Source: JAAZKA01 sp034926225 (GTDB lineage Bacteria > Bacillota > Clostridia > Oscillospirales > QAMX01). From it: 64,000 nucleotides of DNA. The translations under genes were made by a program, and so were the position numbers. The notes below the pieces were generated by a model. The model was not told the DNA's origin. It was given only the letters and a program-made list of their open reading frames with translations, and ran no database searches. The stretch is taken from assembly GCA_034926225.1 (NCBI GenBank), contig JAYFRF010000012.1, positions 1 through 64,000 of the forward strand, in the 5' to 3' direction. This document shows, one piece after another, positions 35,250 to 43,346 of the stretch; position 1 is the stretch's first letter; each line of letters begins with the position of its first letter.

Positions 35250-36004
35250 CCTACAACGCGGCCGTCCGGTAACGTAAACGCATCGTCCCCCGGCGTATCG
35301 CGCACGATGCTCAAGGTTCGCATCGTATAGATCACGCTGCCGGACGCGTCGCGTGTTTCGGAATACACCAAAAGCCCCGTGTCAATATCTACATAGTAAT
35401 CGACCGCAAGCCCAAGCTCCGTATCCGCGGCGCAGAAGTAGACGCAGGAAAAGCCCTCGTACTGCCGGTATGCCGCGGCCAGGATCCGCTCGTCGGGGAT
35501 ATCGTAAAGTGTCTCATAGGTCGGCAGCCCCGCCGCCGCGTCTTGGCCGAAGTCCCCGGCTGTATACTCGACAACCTCCCCCGCGTCCTGCCAGGCATAG
35601 GTGACGCCGTTTGCGCGGACGACATGCCCGGCAGCGTTCGCCGCATACCGGACAGTCGACGTCGCGCCGCCTCGCACGGCATGGATCACCTGTGCGGAGA
35701 GGCTGTCTTCGCCGGAGAAAACCTCCGTCATGGCGCGCAGTGTGTATGCCGACGGTCGCGCGAGAGTTTGGACGACGGCCTTGACATTGGCGGGGTCAAT
35801 GGTGACAGGCTCGTAGACTGCCGGCGTATCCTCGTCCGGATTATGCGAATCCCCCGTCATCGTCATGCCGGAGGCATCGGGCATGACGATGCCCGTACCG
35901 CGCCGGCTTTTCAGCGTATCGGACAGAATCAGCGCGCCGAACAACAGCACGATGACCGCCATGACCACGACGGTGGCGATTTTGACGCCGCGTTTCTTAT
36001 CCAT
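35246..36004 (-). CDS. Membrane-anchored extracytoplasmic protein of unknown function
   Basis: A 252-residue protein with a short basic N-terminus, one membrane span (about 8-29) and an outward-facing domain. A linker rich in Asp and Thr (about 40-62) precedes a mostly beta domain with repeated Tyr/Val strands that loosely resembles lipoprotein-carrier (LolA/LolB-like) folds; that likeness is an impression from the strand pattern. There is no lipobox. It lies 20 bases after the TagO-like gene and may be cotranscribed, hinting at an envelope role. Confidence 0.7.
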   Translation of the reverse strand: MDKKRGVKIATVVVMAVIVLLFGALILSDTLKSRRGTGIVMPDASGMTMTGDSHNPDEDTPAVYEPVTIDPANVKAVVQTLARPSAYTLRAMTEVFSGEDSLSAQVIHAVRGGATSTVRYAANAAGHVVRANGVTYAWQDAGEVVEYTAGDFGQDAAAGLPTYETLYDIPDERILAAAYRQYEGFSCVYFCAADTELGLAVDYYVDIDTGLLVYSETRDASGSVIYTMRTLSIVRDTPGDDAFTLPDGRVVG

Positions 36005-36024
36005 GCCCTTCCTCTAAAAAATCT

Positions 36025-37131
36025 TTATTTCTTCGGTTCTTTCGCGGAAACCGGGGGTTTTGCAGTTTCCTCTCCGGTTTCCCGCACCGTTTCCGCCGTC
36101 TTTTTTTCAGGTCGCAGGAAGATGCGGAATACGATGACGCCGACGACAAGCAATATGAGCAGCACCAGCAGCGCAACGGAGGAACCGTACAGCGCGAGGA
36201 TGACCGCGAGGATGCCGAGAATCAGCGTGATGGCGTACAGAATGGCGACCGCCTGCTTCTGGTTAAAGCCCATATCGATGAGCTTATGATGGATATGTCC
36301 ACGATCGGCAGCCGTCGGGCTTTTTCCGGACAGAATACGCCGGAAAACGGCTACCACCATGTCAAACAGCGGCAGTCCGAGTATCAAAAACGGCACCGCG
36401 AAGGAGATGACGGCGTAAAACTTGAACAGGCCCTGGATGGACATGGTCGCGAGGATAAAGCCGAGGAAGGTCGCGCCGGTATCTCCCATAAAGATTTTCG
36501 CGGGGTTTATGTTATACGGCAAAAACCCGGCGAGTGCGCCCGCAAGACAAGCCATGACCACGGCGACATACGGATCTCCCGTGATACAGCAGATCGCGAG
36601 CAGGGACAGCGAGGAGATCGTACTGATCCCCGCCGCGAGTCCGTCGAGACCGTCTATAAAATTGACCGCATTGGTGATGCCGACAATCCAGAGTACGGTC
36701 AGCGGGATGCTGAAAAACCCGAGGTAGACGAAACGTTCTCCCGACAAGAGGTTAAAGTTCGTCAAAAACTCGATGCGCAGGCCGCCGTACAGCACCGGGA
36801 TGCACGCGGCGACGATCTGCACGATAAACTTGATCCATGCCGTCAGTCTTAGAATGTCGTCGAGGATGCCGAGCGTCACGACGATCAGCGCGCCGATGAG
36901 GACGGACATCATCACGCGGTCCATCGTCCCGAAGATCAGCTCGGCGACGAGGAAGCCGAGAAAGATGGCGAGACCTCCGAGCCGCGGAATCGGCGTCTTA
37001 TGCATCCTCCGGTTATCGCGCGGTACGTCAACGGCGCCGATTACATAGGCGAACCTTTTCACCAGCGGCGTCGCCGCGTAAGCGATGACCCCCGCGAGGA
37101 CAAACGCGAGAACGATCGAAAAGTAATCCAT
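36025..37131 (-). CDS. tagO: Undecaprenyl-phosphate GlcNAc-1-phosphate transferase (TagO/WecA type)
   Basis: Integral membrane enzyme that transfers GlcNAc-1-phosphate from UDP-GlcNAc to undecaprenyl phosphate, the first step of wall teichoic acid or other surface polymers. The 368-residue protein has about eleven spans and the family blocks RRMHKTPIPRLGG, LGILDDI, NAVNFIDGLDGLA (catalytic Asp residues), FMGDTGATFLGF and RGHIHHKL. The ATG at 37131 has GGAG about 12 bases upstream; an ATG at 37149 sits directly on a GGGAGG and is less likely. The basic C-terminal tail (about 330-368) is cytoplasmic. No polymer assembly genes are nearby. Confidence 0.9.
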   Translation of the reverse strand: MDYFSIVLAFVLAGVIAYAATPLVKRFAYVIGAVDVPRDNRRMHKTPIPRLGGLAIFLGFLVAELIFGTMDRVMMSVLIGALIVVTLGILDDILRLTAWIKFIVQIVAACIPVLYGGLRIEFLTNFNLLSGERFVYLGFFSIPLTVLWIVGITNAVNFIDGLDGLAAGISTISSLSLLAICCITGDPYVAVVMACLAGALAGFLPYNINPAKIFMGDTGATFLGFILATMSIQGLFKFYAVISFAVPFLILGLPLFDMVVAVFRRILSGKSPTAADRGHIHHKLIDMGFNQKQAVAILYAITLILGILAVILALYGSSVALLVLLILLVVGVIVFRIFLRPEKKTAETVRETGEETAKPPVSAKEPKK

Positions 37132-37175
37132 GGAAATCAACGGCTCCATCCTCCCTTCATTGGGATTCGTGTGGC

Positions 37176-38186
37176 TTATCCACGCGAACGCGGCACGAAG
37201 CCCACCTTACGGTAGACCTTATCGAGCGTCTTCTGCGCAAGCTTCGCCGCACAGACGGCGCCGGCGGCATAGATGCTCTCAAGGTAGTCGCGGTTTTCGA
37301 GCAGCTCACGCGTTTTTTCACGAATCGGACGCAACAGCTCCACGACGCTTTCGCCGACCGCCGTTTTAAAGTCGCCGTAGCCGCGTCCTTCAAACTCGGA
37401 GGCGATCTCGTCGAAGGTTTTGCCCGTCGCGCAGGCGTAAATCGTCATCAGGTTTGCGATACCGGGCTTCGTGTCCGGATCGAAGCGCACGCAGGTTTCG
37501 CTGTCGGTCACCGCATGGCGGAAGGCGCTCATGATGGAATCCGGGGTATCGAGAAGGCAGATGCAGCCCTCACCGCCCTGCTCGGACTTGGACATCTTGT
37601 TTTGTGGTTCCTGAAGGCTCATGATCCGCGCGCCGGTCTTTGGGATAAAAGGCTCGGGGAGCGTAAACGTCGGGGAGTAGACCTGGTTAAATCGCCCGGC
37701 GATATCGCGGGCGATTTCGACGTGCTGCTTCTGATCCTCGCCGACGGGGACAAGGTCGGCCTGGTAAAGCAGGATATCCGCCGCCATCAGCACAGGGTAA
37801 GTAAAGAGCCCCGCGTTGATATTATCGGCGTTCTTGCGCGACTTATCCTTAAACTGCGTCATTCTGGACAGTTCGCCAAACATGGTGTAGCACCCGAGGA
37901 CCCATGACAGTTCCGCATGGGCGGGAACATGGGATTGGATATAGACGATATTCTTCTCGGGGTCGAGTCCGCAGGCGATGTACTGCGCGAGCTGCTCGAG
38001 GGTACGGCGGCGCAGATCGGCGGGGTTCTGGCGCACGGTAATCGCGTGCATATCGACGATGCAATACAGGCAGTCGTACTCGTTCTGGAGGGCGACCCAG
38101 TTGCGGATCGCGCCGATATAGGAGCCGAGTGTCAGCTCACCGGACGGCTTAATGCCGGAAAATATGCGTTTTTTTGGTGCATCCAT
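37176..38186 (-). CDS. trpS: Tryptophan-tRNA ligase
   Basis: Class I aminoacyl-tRNA synthetase charging tRNA-Trp. The 336-residue protein has the HIGH-like block GELTLGSYIGA (about 16-26), PVGEDQKQHVE, and the KMSKS loop at about 195-199 followed by an insertion (GGEGCICLLD) found in some TrpS proteins. GGAGG lies upstream of the start. No T-box leader is seen: the aminotransferase gene ends only 18 bases before it, so it is transcribed within an operon. Confidence 0.96.
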   Translation of the reverse strand: MDAPKKRIFSGIKPSGELTLGSYIGAIRNWVALQNEYDCLYCIVDMHAITVRQNPADLRRRTLEQLAQYIACGLDPEKNIVYIQSHVPAHAELSWVLGCYTMFGELSRMTQFKDKSRKNADNINAGLFTYPVLMAADILLYQADLVPVGEDQKQHVEIARDIAGRFNQVYSPTFTLPEPFIPKTGARIMSLQEPQNKMSKSEQGGEGCICLLDTPDSIMSAFRHAVTDSETCVRFDPDTKPGIANLMTIYACATGKTFDEIASEFEGRGYGDFKTAVGESVVELLRPIREKTRELLENRDYLESIYAAGAVCAAKLAQKTLDKVYRKVGFVPRSRG

Positions 38187-38204
38187 GAAATTATACCCTC
38201 CTGT

Positions 38205-39392
38205 TTAGCCCAATTCCCGCGCTGACTCGCCCAAAAGCCTGCAGCCGCGGTCGATCTGATCGTAGGTGGGAAGCGAGAAGTTTAACCGGATCGCCGGAAC
38301 GATGCTCTCCGGATCCATCGCAAACGCCACGCCGGGTACCGCCGCGACGCCCTTCCTGCCCGAAATCAGGCAAAGCTCTTTCCCGTCGCGTCCGCTCTTG
38401 ATGTCGCACCACAGGAACAAGCCGCCCTCCGGCGCATCAAAACGGAGCGTGTCGCCACAGTAACGGCTCAGCGCATCTGCCATCGCGTCGCGCTTTTTGC
38501 GATAAATATCGCAGACCTCGGCGATGTGGTCGTCCAGGCTGTAGCGGGTGATATACTCGGCGGCGATCATCTGGAAGAACAGGTTCGTATGCACGTCGGA
38601 CACCTGCTTTGTAACGACGAGCTTCGAGATGACCTCCTTATTTGCGCATACAAAGCCGAGGCGGATGCCCGGGGACAGGATTTTCGAGTAGCTGCCCGCG
38701 TAGATGACGCGACCGTCGGTGTCGAGGCTCTTGATCGTCGGGACGTACTCGCCCGAGTAGCGCAGCTCGTAATAGGGATTGTCCTCAAGGATCGGGACGT
38801 TGTACCGCTTCGAAAGCTCCAGCACGGCGAGGCGTTTTGAAAGGCTCATGACGCGGCCGGTCGGATTCTGGAAGGTCGGGATGAGGTACATGAGCTTGAC
38901 GTTCTTCTCGGTCGCTAGCGCATGCTCGAGCGCGCCGATATCTACGCCGTCCGGTTCCATCGGGATGCCGACGAGGCGTGCGCCGTAGGAACGGAAGCAG
39001 TTTAAGGCGCCGATGAAGCTCGGGTTCTCGACGAGGATGGTATCACCCTCGTTTAAAAAGCACTTCGCGGTGAGATCCATGACCTGCTGCCCGCCGGAGA
39101 GGATGATCAGGTCGTCGTCGGGAGTGCCGATGTTGTATTTTTCCTTTAACCGCTTCGCTGTCAGTTCGCGCAGAGGGGTGTAGCCCTCGGACACGCCGTA
39201 CTGGAGCGCGCTCGCGGCCTTTTTTTCGAACAACTCGTCCGCGATCAACTTCATTTCCTTTGCGGGGAAGGCTTCCGGCGCGGGGTTACCGGCGGCGAAG
39301 CTGATTACGGAAGGGTCCTGGGTGACCTTGAGGATTTCACGGATGGCGGAGGGTTTCAGTCCGCCGATACGGGTCGCAAAATTATAATTCAT
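38205..39392 (-). CDS. PLP-dependent aminotransferase, class I/II (2-aminoadipate/LysN type)
   Basis: A 395-residue fold-type I transaminase. The N-terminus (ISFAAGNPAPEAFP), LSGGQQVMDLTAK, QNPTGRVMS, NPYYELRYSG and the PLP-lysine block AGSYSKILSPGIRLGF (Lys about residue 233) match the LysN/aromatic or 2-aminoadipate aminotransferase group. The amino donor and acceptor cannot be deduced. TGAGG precedes the start. It lies between a sugar isomerase-like gene and trpS in one leftward transcript. Confidence 0.92.
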   Translation of the reverse strand: MNYNFATRIGGLKPSAIREILKVTQDPSVISFAAGNPAPEAFPAKEMKLIADELFEKKAASALQYGVSEGYTPLRELTAKRLKEKYNIGTPDDDLIILSGGQQVMDLTAKCFLNEGDTILVENPSFIGALNCFRSYGARLVGIPMEPDGVDIGALEHALATEKNVKLMYLIPTFQNPTGRVMSLSKRLAVLELSKRYNVPILEDNPYYELRYSGEYVPTIKSLDTDGRVIYAGSYSKILSPGIRLGFVCANKEVISKLVVTKQVSDVHTNLFFQMIAAEYITRYSLDDHIAEVCDIYRKKRDAMADALSRYCGDTLRFDAPEGGLFLWCDIKSGRDGKELCLISGRKGVAAVPGVAFAMDPESIVPAIRLNFSLPTYDQIDRGCRLLGESARELG

Positions 39393-39418
39393 CGCTTGTT
39401 TTCCTCACTTTTATATCG

Positions 39419-40210
39419 TTAATCCAGCAAAAACTGCCGCATATAGCGAATGGTATAGTCAATGCCGCGCTGGCCGAGGTCTCCCTGCCAGGTGGAGGAA
39501 TGCGGTTCGATGGACAGCCCCGCGGCGTAGTTGTTTTTATAAAGAATCGCCATCACAGTCGGCCAGTCAATCGCGTCCATTCCGGCGGGCGGCGCGTCGA
39601 TGTATTGGCCGTTAATCTGCACATAGCCCTTGATATGGACGTGATAGAAGCGGGAGGCCCAGGCGGCCATTTCGCCAAGGTAGTCGCGGCCGGCGGCCAC
39701 ACTGTGCGACGCGTCGAATTTGATGCCCAGCTCCGGAAGCTCGCCCATGACGACTTCCCATGTCTTCGCGCTGTCGATCCAGTTTGACCAGTGGCAGTTA
39801 TAGACGGCGACTTTCATCCCGAGCGGACGGGCATAATCGAGGATTTCACTGAAAAAGCGAATGGCGGCGGTATAGTTTTGATACAGGGACAGCCCATCGA
39901 CCCAGTTTGCGCCGCAGACATAGAGCGGGCAGCCGAGTGTATGCGCGCCGTCCATCGTGCGTTTGGCTTCCTCAAGCAGATGCGGACGGATTTTCCCCTG
40001 CTCGTCGAGGGGAGAGGCGTTCCAGCGTCCGACCGACGCGACAGGGATCCCGGCGGCATCGGCGCGTTTTTTTAAAACGTCCGCCTGATCGATAAAATTT
40101 TGCGCTTCGGGTTCGAAATTTAAGCAAAGCTCCACGAAAGAGAGTCCCTTATCTTTAGTAAAAGTAAACGCATTCTCATCGTTTTGATTCCGAATGATAC
40201 CAAGCTGCAT
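39419..40210 (-). CDS. Sugar phosphate isomerase/epimerase (AP endonuclease-2/xylose isomerase-like TIM barrel)
   Basis: A 263-residue TIM-barrel protein. Metal-ligand positions of the family are visible: a Glu at the end of an early strand (SFVELCLNFEPE), a Asn-Cys-His (YNCHWSNW), an Asp-x-His block (KFDASHSVA), HVHIKGY and GLSIEPHSSTWQ near the C-terminus. Substrate unknown, probably a free or phosphorylated sugar or inositol. The ATG at 40210 has AGAGG seven bases upstream; an earlier ATG at 40231 lacks one. A promoter is 40 bp upstream. Confidence 0.88.
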   Translation of the reverse strand: MQLGIIRNQNDENAFTFTKDKGLSFVELCLNFEPEAQNFIDQADVLKKRADAAGIPVASVGRWNASPLDEQGKIRPHLLEEAKRTMDGAHTLGCPLYVCGANWVDGLSLYQNYTAAIRFFSEILDYARPLGMKVAVYNCHWSNWIDSAKTWEVVMGELPELGIKFDASHSVAAGRDYLGEMAAWASRFYHVHIKGYVQINGQYIDAPPAGMDAIDWPTVMAILYKNNYAAGLSIEPHSSTWQGDLGQRGIDYTIRYMRQFLLD

Positions 40211-40251
40211 AAACAAGCCTCTTTTCCACATACTCGTTCATTTTCCGTATC

Positions 40252-40280
40252 AGTATATCACGCGCCGCGCCGTTCGGCAA
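40252..40280 (-). promoter_or_regulatory. Promoter of the isomerase-aminotransferase-trpS-tagO transcript
   Basis: Minus-strand TTGCCG (40280-40275), 17-bp spacer, TATACT (40257-40252). Genes from 40210 down to 35246 follow with gaps of less than 50 bases, so this may drive the whole set. Confidence 0.7.
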
Positions 40281-40313
40281 GAGCAAAAGTAATAATTTTC
40301 TGCGCCCGAAGCC

Positions 40314-40347
40314 AAAAAAAGGGGGAGGAACCGACGGTTCTCTCCCC
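40314..40347 (-). terminator. Strong terminator downstream of the phosphodiesterase gene
   Basis: Arms GGTTCTCTCCCC (40336-40347) and GGGGAGGAACC (40322-40332) form a near-perfect stem with a three-base loop, followed on the minus strand by seven Ts (40320-40314). A further CCGCTCC / GGAGCGG stem lies just before it (about 40350-40377). Confidence 0.85.
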
Positions 40348-40397
40348 TCTCCGCTCCATTATTTTCATACGGGAGCGGTTGAAAAATATTATCGCGC

Positions 40398-40430
40398 AAA
40401 AAGTTTTCCACATGCTTTGGAAAACTTTTT
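40398..40430. terminator. AAAAAGTTTTCC / GGAAAACTTTTT hairpin after the phosphodiesterase gene
   Basis: A perfect 12-bp inverted repeat (40398-40409 with 40419-40430) whose A/T ends give a T run on both strands. It directly abuts the stop codon of the gene at 40432 and resembles the hairpin upstream of the same gene at 41230-41261. Confidence 0.7.
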
Positions 40431-40431
40431 C

Positions 40432-41208
40432 TTACAGCAGCGCCCTGCCTTCCCAATCGCCGTCGGCGGGCACGCCCAGAAGCTTCGTGACCGTCGGGGC
40501 GATGTCGAGGATGGAGGTGTCGGCGAGCGCCGTGCCGGGGGCGAAATCCTTTCCGCGTACAAAGAGCGGAATGGTCATGTCCTCAGGGCTGGTGGTGCCG
40601 TGATGACGGTCATGGCCGCCGTGGTCGGCGGTGAGAAGGAAGGTATAGTCGTCGGGCAGGACGCGCAGTACCCTCTCGATGCAGTCGAAGCTCTGGCGGA
40701 TGGAGCGCAGGTACTCGTCGCCCATCCAGCCGAAGCCGTGACCGGCCTCGTCGGTAAAGCCTAGGTATAAAAACACACAGTCGGGTGCGTCGGTGACAAG
40801 ATACTGGGCGCAGGCGTCCGCGACGAGAATATTGGCCTTTTCGTAGCCGTAGCGATGACCGCTTGCGAAGACGCTGTAGGTAAGCGCGTCGGGACGGGCG
40901 AGATCGCGCAGCTCTTCCCAGTTATAAAACATGGCGTTATTTTTTCCGAACATCCGCAGTACGTCGAACAGCCCCCTTACCGGGCGCACCTGCGGAACAT
41001 AGGTATTTGTCAAAATCCCATGGCGGTCGGGGGTAACGGAATGGAACAGCGACATATGGCACGGCAGCGTCACCGACGGGAACACTGTGCGTGTGTTCAG
41101 GGAATAGGCGCACTCTTTTGTCAGCCGTTCATACAGCGGATGTCCGCAGATGGGCAGGGCGTCGGGACGCATACCGTCCACCAAAACCAGCAAAACCTTG
41201 TTACTCAT
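40432..41208 (-). CDS. Alkaline phosphatase superfamily / type I phosphodiesterase-like protein
   Basis: A 258-residue metal hydrolase of the alkaline phosphatase fold. Metal-site blocks are visible: LVLVDGMRPDALP (first Asp, residue about 10), the nucleophile-type Thr in RTVFPSVTLPCH, and LTADHGGHDRHHGTT (Asp-His pair) with a later His. It lacks a signal peptide and is shorter than secreted phosphodiesterases, so a cytoplasmic nucleotide or sugar-phosphate hydrolase is likely. The start at 41208 has AAGGAAGG upstream. Its promoter (41277-41305) is followed immediately by a terminator-like hairpin, suggesting conditional expression. Confidence 0.86.
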   Translation of the reverse strand: MSNKVLLVLVDGMRPDALPICGHPLYERLTKECAYSLNTRTVFPSVTLPCHMSLFHSVTPDRHGILTNTYVPQVRPVRGLFDVLRMFGKNNAMFYNWEELRDLARPDALTYSVFASGHRYGYEKANILVADACAQYLVTDAPDCVFLYLGFTDEAGHGFGWMGDEYLRSIRQSFDCIERVLRVLPDDYTFLLTADHGGHDRHHGTTSPEDMTIPLFVRGKDFAPGTALADTSILDIAPTVTKLLGVPADGDWEGRALL

Positions 41209-41229
41209 AATCCGAAGCCTTCCTTTCAT

Positions 41230-41262
41230 AAAAGTTTTCCCCAAGACGGGGGAAAACTTTTT
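41230..41262 (-). terminator. Leader hairpin between promoter and start of the phosphodiesterase gene
   Basis: AAAAGTTTTCCCC (41230-41242) pairs with GGGGAAAACTTTT (41249-41261) and ends in TTTT on the minus strand. It starts within about ten bases of the predicted transcription start and ends 21 bases before the start codon. It may end transcripts arriving from the transketolase genes and attenuate those starting at the local promoter. Confidence 0.65.
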
Positions 41263-41276
41263 GCAAGATACGGCTC

Positions 41277-41305
41277 ATTATACCGATTTTATCCAAATCC
41301 GTCAA
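41277..41305 (-). promoter_or_regulatory. Promoter upstream of the phosphodiesterase gene
   Basis: Minus-strand TTGACG (41305-41300), 17-bp spacer, TATAAT (41282-41277), starting five bases after the transketolase stop codon. Confidence 0.75.
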
Positions 41306-41309
41306 TACT

Positions 41310-42230
41310 CTATCGGCAAATTCGGACAATCTCGGCCGCAATCGCGTCCGCATCCATGCCGTACCGCGCGCGGAGCCACTCTTGCGAGCCGACAAGCGAG
41401 ACATTGATATCCGGAAACGCGATGCGCTTACATTTGCAGACCGCGCCCTCGTCCGCAAGCACCTCAGCCACCGCCGAGCCCATGCCGCCGGAAAGGTTAT
41501 GCTCCTCGAGCGTGAGAATTCTCCCGATATCCCGCGCCGCAGCGACGATCTCATCCCGGTCGATGGGCTTGATCGTATGGAGGCTGACAAGCCGCACGGA
41601 AATGCCTTCCTCACGCTCGACCTTCTCGCAGGCAAGCTTTGCGTTATAGCCGATCGGTCCCGTGAAGAACAGCGCCGCGTCATGACCGTCGCGCACGCGG
41701 ATGGCGCGACCGAGCTGAAAATGAATCGGGTTTTCATGGATATCCCGCTCGTTTTTATAGCCGCAGCGATAGTAGAACGGCCCGTCATGCGCAATCATCG
41801 CCCGGGTCGCAGCTTCGGCCTCGAGCGTATCGCAGGGAACGCATACGACGATGTTCGGCAGCGCGCGCAGGATCGCGATATCCTCCGTGGAGTGGTGGGA
41901 TACGCCCAGAGGCCCGTAGCTGACGCCGCCGCCGATGATGACGATCTTGACGTTTGCGTTATGGTAGCAGACGTCGTTGCGGATCTGCTCAAGGCAGCGC
42001 AGCGTCGGAAAATTCGCGATCGAATAGGTCACCGCGATATTCCCCTCCATCGCGACGCCGCAGGCGACGCCCGTCATGTTCTGCTCGGCAACGCCGACGT
42101 TGTAATACCGCTCCGGGAACGCGTCGCGGAACGGTTCGATCTCGCCGTAGCCGATATCCGCGAGAACCATGTAAATGCGGGGGTCGTTTTTAGCAAGTTC
42201 AAGGAGGGTCTTATTGAAAATCGTACGCAT
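41310..42230 (-). CDS. Transketolase, C-terminal subunit
   Basis: Second half of a split transketolase (pyrimidine-binding and C-terminal domains), 306 residues. The Glu that activates thiamine diphosphate lies in VGVAEQNMTGVACGVA (about residue 55), and HHSTEDIAILRALPN supplies the loop for the sugar. Together with the N-terminal subunit it moves two-carbon units in the non-oxidative pentose phosphate pathway. The start has GGGAG about nine bases upstream. The two genes are separated by only four bases. Confidence 0.93.
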   Translation of the reverse strand: MRTIFNKTLLELAKNDPRIYMVLADIGYGEIEPFRDAFPERYYNVGVAEQNMTGVACGVAMEGNIAVTYSIANFPTLRCLEQIRNDVCYHNANVKIVIIGGGVSYGPLGVSHHSTEDIAILRALPNIVVCVPCDTLEAEAATRAMIAHDGPFYYRCGYKNERDIHENPIHFQLGRAIRVRDGHDAALFFTGPIGYNAKLACEKVEREEGISVRLVSLHTIKPIDRDEIVAAARDIGRILTLEEHNLSGGMGSAVAEVLADEGAVCKCKRIAFPDINVSLVGSQEWLRARYGMDADAIAAEIVRICR

Positions 42231-42234
42231 CTTC

Positions 42235-43080
42235 TTACGCTCCCTTCACAAAGGTATCGCGGAACGCGCGGCAGCTTGCGATCGCTTCTTCCACGCGGTC
42301 GTCGGGGATATATCCGTAGTGGGATTTGACTGTGTTCTCAAGCCACGGCACCCCGCGCGCCTTGACGGTTCTCGCGATGATCATCGAGGGTTTTCCCGAT
42401 TCGATGGGGAGCTTCCTAAACGCCCCCTCTATTTCCTCAAAGCTATGGCCGTCAATGGTCACGCTAGCCCAGCCGAATGCCGCGAGCTTATCGCAAAGCG
42501 GTTCGAGGTCCGCGATATCCTTCGAAAAGCCGAGCGCCTGAATACGGTTATAGTCGATGATGCCGATCAAACGATCGAGCTTTTGCTGCGCGGCGAAGAC
42601 AATAGCCTCCCAGGTGGAGCCTTCGTTCATATCACCGTCGGACATCAGACAGAACACACGATGTGCGTCTCCCTTCCCCTTCGCCGCGAGTGCCATCCCC
42701 GCCGCCACGGGAAGTCCGTGTCCTAAGGATCCCGTGGAAAACTCGACGCCGGGAACATGATGGCTGATATGTCCCATCAGTTTGCCGTCGTCACGATAGT
42801 AGGTCATGAGCCAATCCTCCGGGAAAAATCCCTTCCGGCAGAGGCTCGAGTAGACGGCGGCGCCGGCATGTCCCTTCGATAACAGAAAGCGATCCCGCTC
42901 GGGCGCTTTCGGATCCTCGGGTGACACATGCAGGACGCCGTTATAGAGATACGCGACAAGCTCGGTCATCGAGAGCATACTCCCGATATGCCCGGACTGC
43001 CCGTGGTTGGTCATGCGGATGCAATCCGTGCGCATTTGCAGGGCGAAGTCCGCAAGCTCCTTTTTGCGTTCGGGGGTCAT
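42235..43080 (-). CDS. Transketolase, N-terminal (thiamine-diphosphate-binding) subunit
   Basis: First half of the split transketolase, 281 residues. It has the substrate-binding His block (GQSGHIGSMLS and SKGHAGAAVY) and the diphosphate/magnesium motif GDMNEGSTWEAI (about 155) ending in IDYNRIQ. A promoter 110-140 bp upstream (43191-43219) is back-to-back with the dnaA promoter. Such split transketolases are common in Clostridia and archaea. Confidence 0.94.
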   Translation of the reverse strand: MTPERKKELADFALQMRTDCIRMTNHGQSGHIGSMLSMTELVAYLYNGVLHVSPEDPKAPERDRFLLSKGHAGAAVYSSLCRKGFFPEDWLMTYYRDDGKLMGHISHHVPGVEFSTGSLGHGLPVAAGMALAAKGKGDAHRVFCLMSDGDMNEGSTWEAIVFAAQQKLDRLIGIIDYNRIQALGFSKDIADLEPLCDKLAAFGWASVTIDGHSFEEIEGAFRKLPIESGKPSMIIARTVKARGVPWLENTVKSHYGYIPDDRVEEAIASCRAFRDTFVKGA

Positions 43081-43190
43081 ACGTAAAATCCTTCCCTTCC
43101 ATCATATAAAATCAGGCGTAAACAGGGTACAAACGCGGCAGGAAAAACGTTTTCTCTTGGTAATCCCGGCATTCTTTTTCCGGTACGTTC

Positions 43191-43219
43191 ATTGTATCGC
43201 ATCCGCGCGCGCATTGCAA
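43191..43219 (-). promoter_or_regulatory. Promoter of the split transketolase genes
   Basis: Minus-strand TTGCAA (43219-43214), 17-bp spacer, TACAAT (43196-43191). Confidence 0.75.
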
Positions 43220-43223
43220 GGGG

Positions 43224-43247
43224 TTTTCCCCACTTATAAAGGGAAAA
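43224..43247. repeat. TTTTCCC / GGGAAAA inverted repeat between divergent promoters
   Basis: Arms at 43224-43230 and 43241-43247 lie exactly between the -35 elements of the transketolase promoter (43219) and the dnaA promoter (43255). The left arm with following bases reads TTTTCCCCA, two changes from the DnaA box TTATCCACA. Candidate operator, possibly for DnaA itself. Confidence 0.55.
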
Positions 43248-43254
43248 TTTCATC

Positions 43255-43283
43255 TTGCATTAAGGGGCGAAATGTGCTATACT
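43255..43283 (+). promoter_or_regulatory. Promoter of dnaA
   Basis: TTGCAT (43255-43260), 17-bp spacer, TATACT (43278-43283), 63 bp before the dnaA ATG. An AT-rich ATTATTATAATAA tract follows it. Confidence 0.78.
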
Positions 43284-43346
43284 GGCTTGGAGCAAGTATT
43301 ATTATAATAAGGAAGGAAAACCCTGACTTTTGTAAGGGAAAATACG

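Noticed and set aside
37177..37185. TTATCCACG, 8 of 9 bases of a DnaA box
   Set aside because: It overlaps the trpS stop codon, is single, and is far from the dnaA-dnaN spacer; probably chance.
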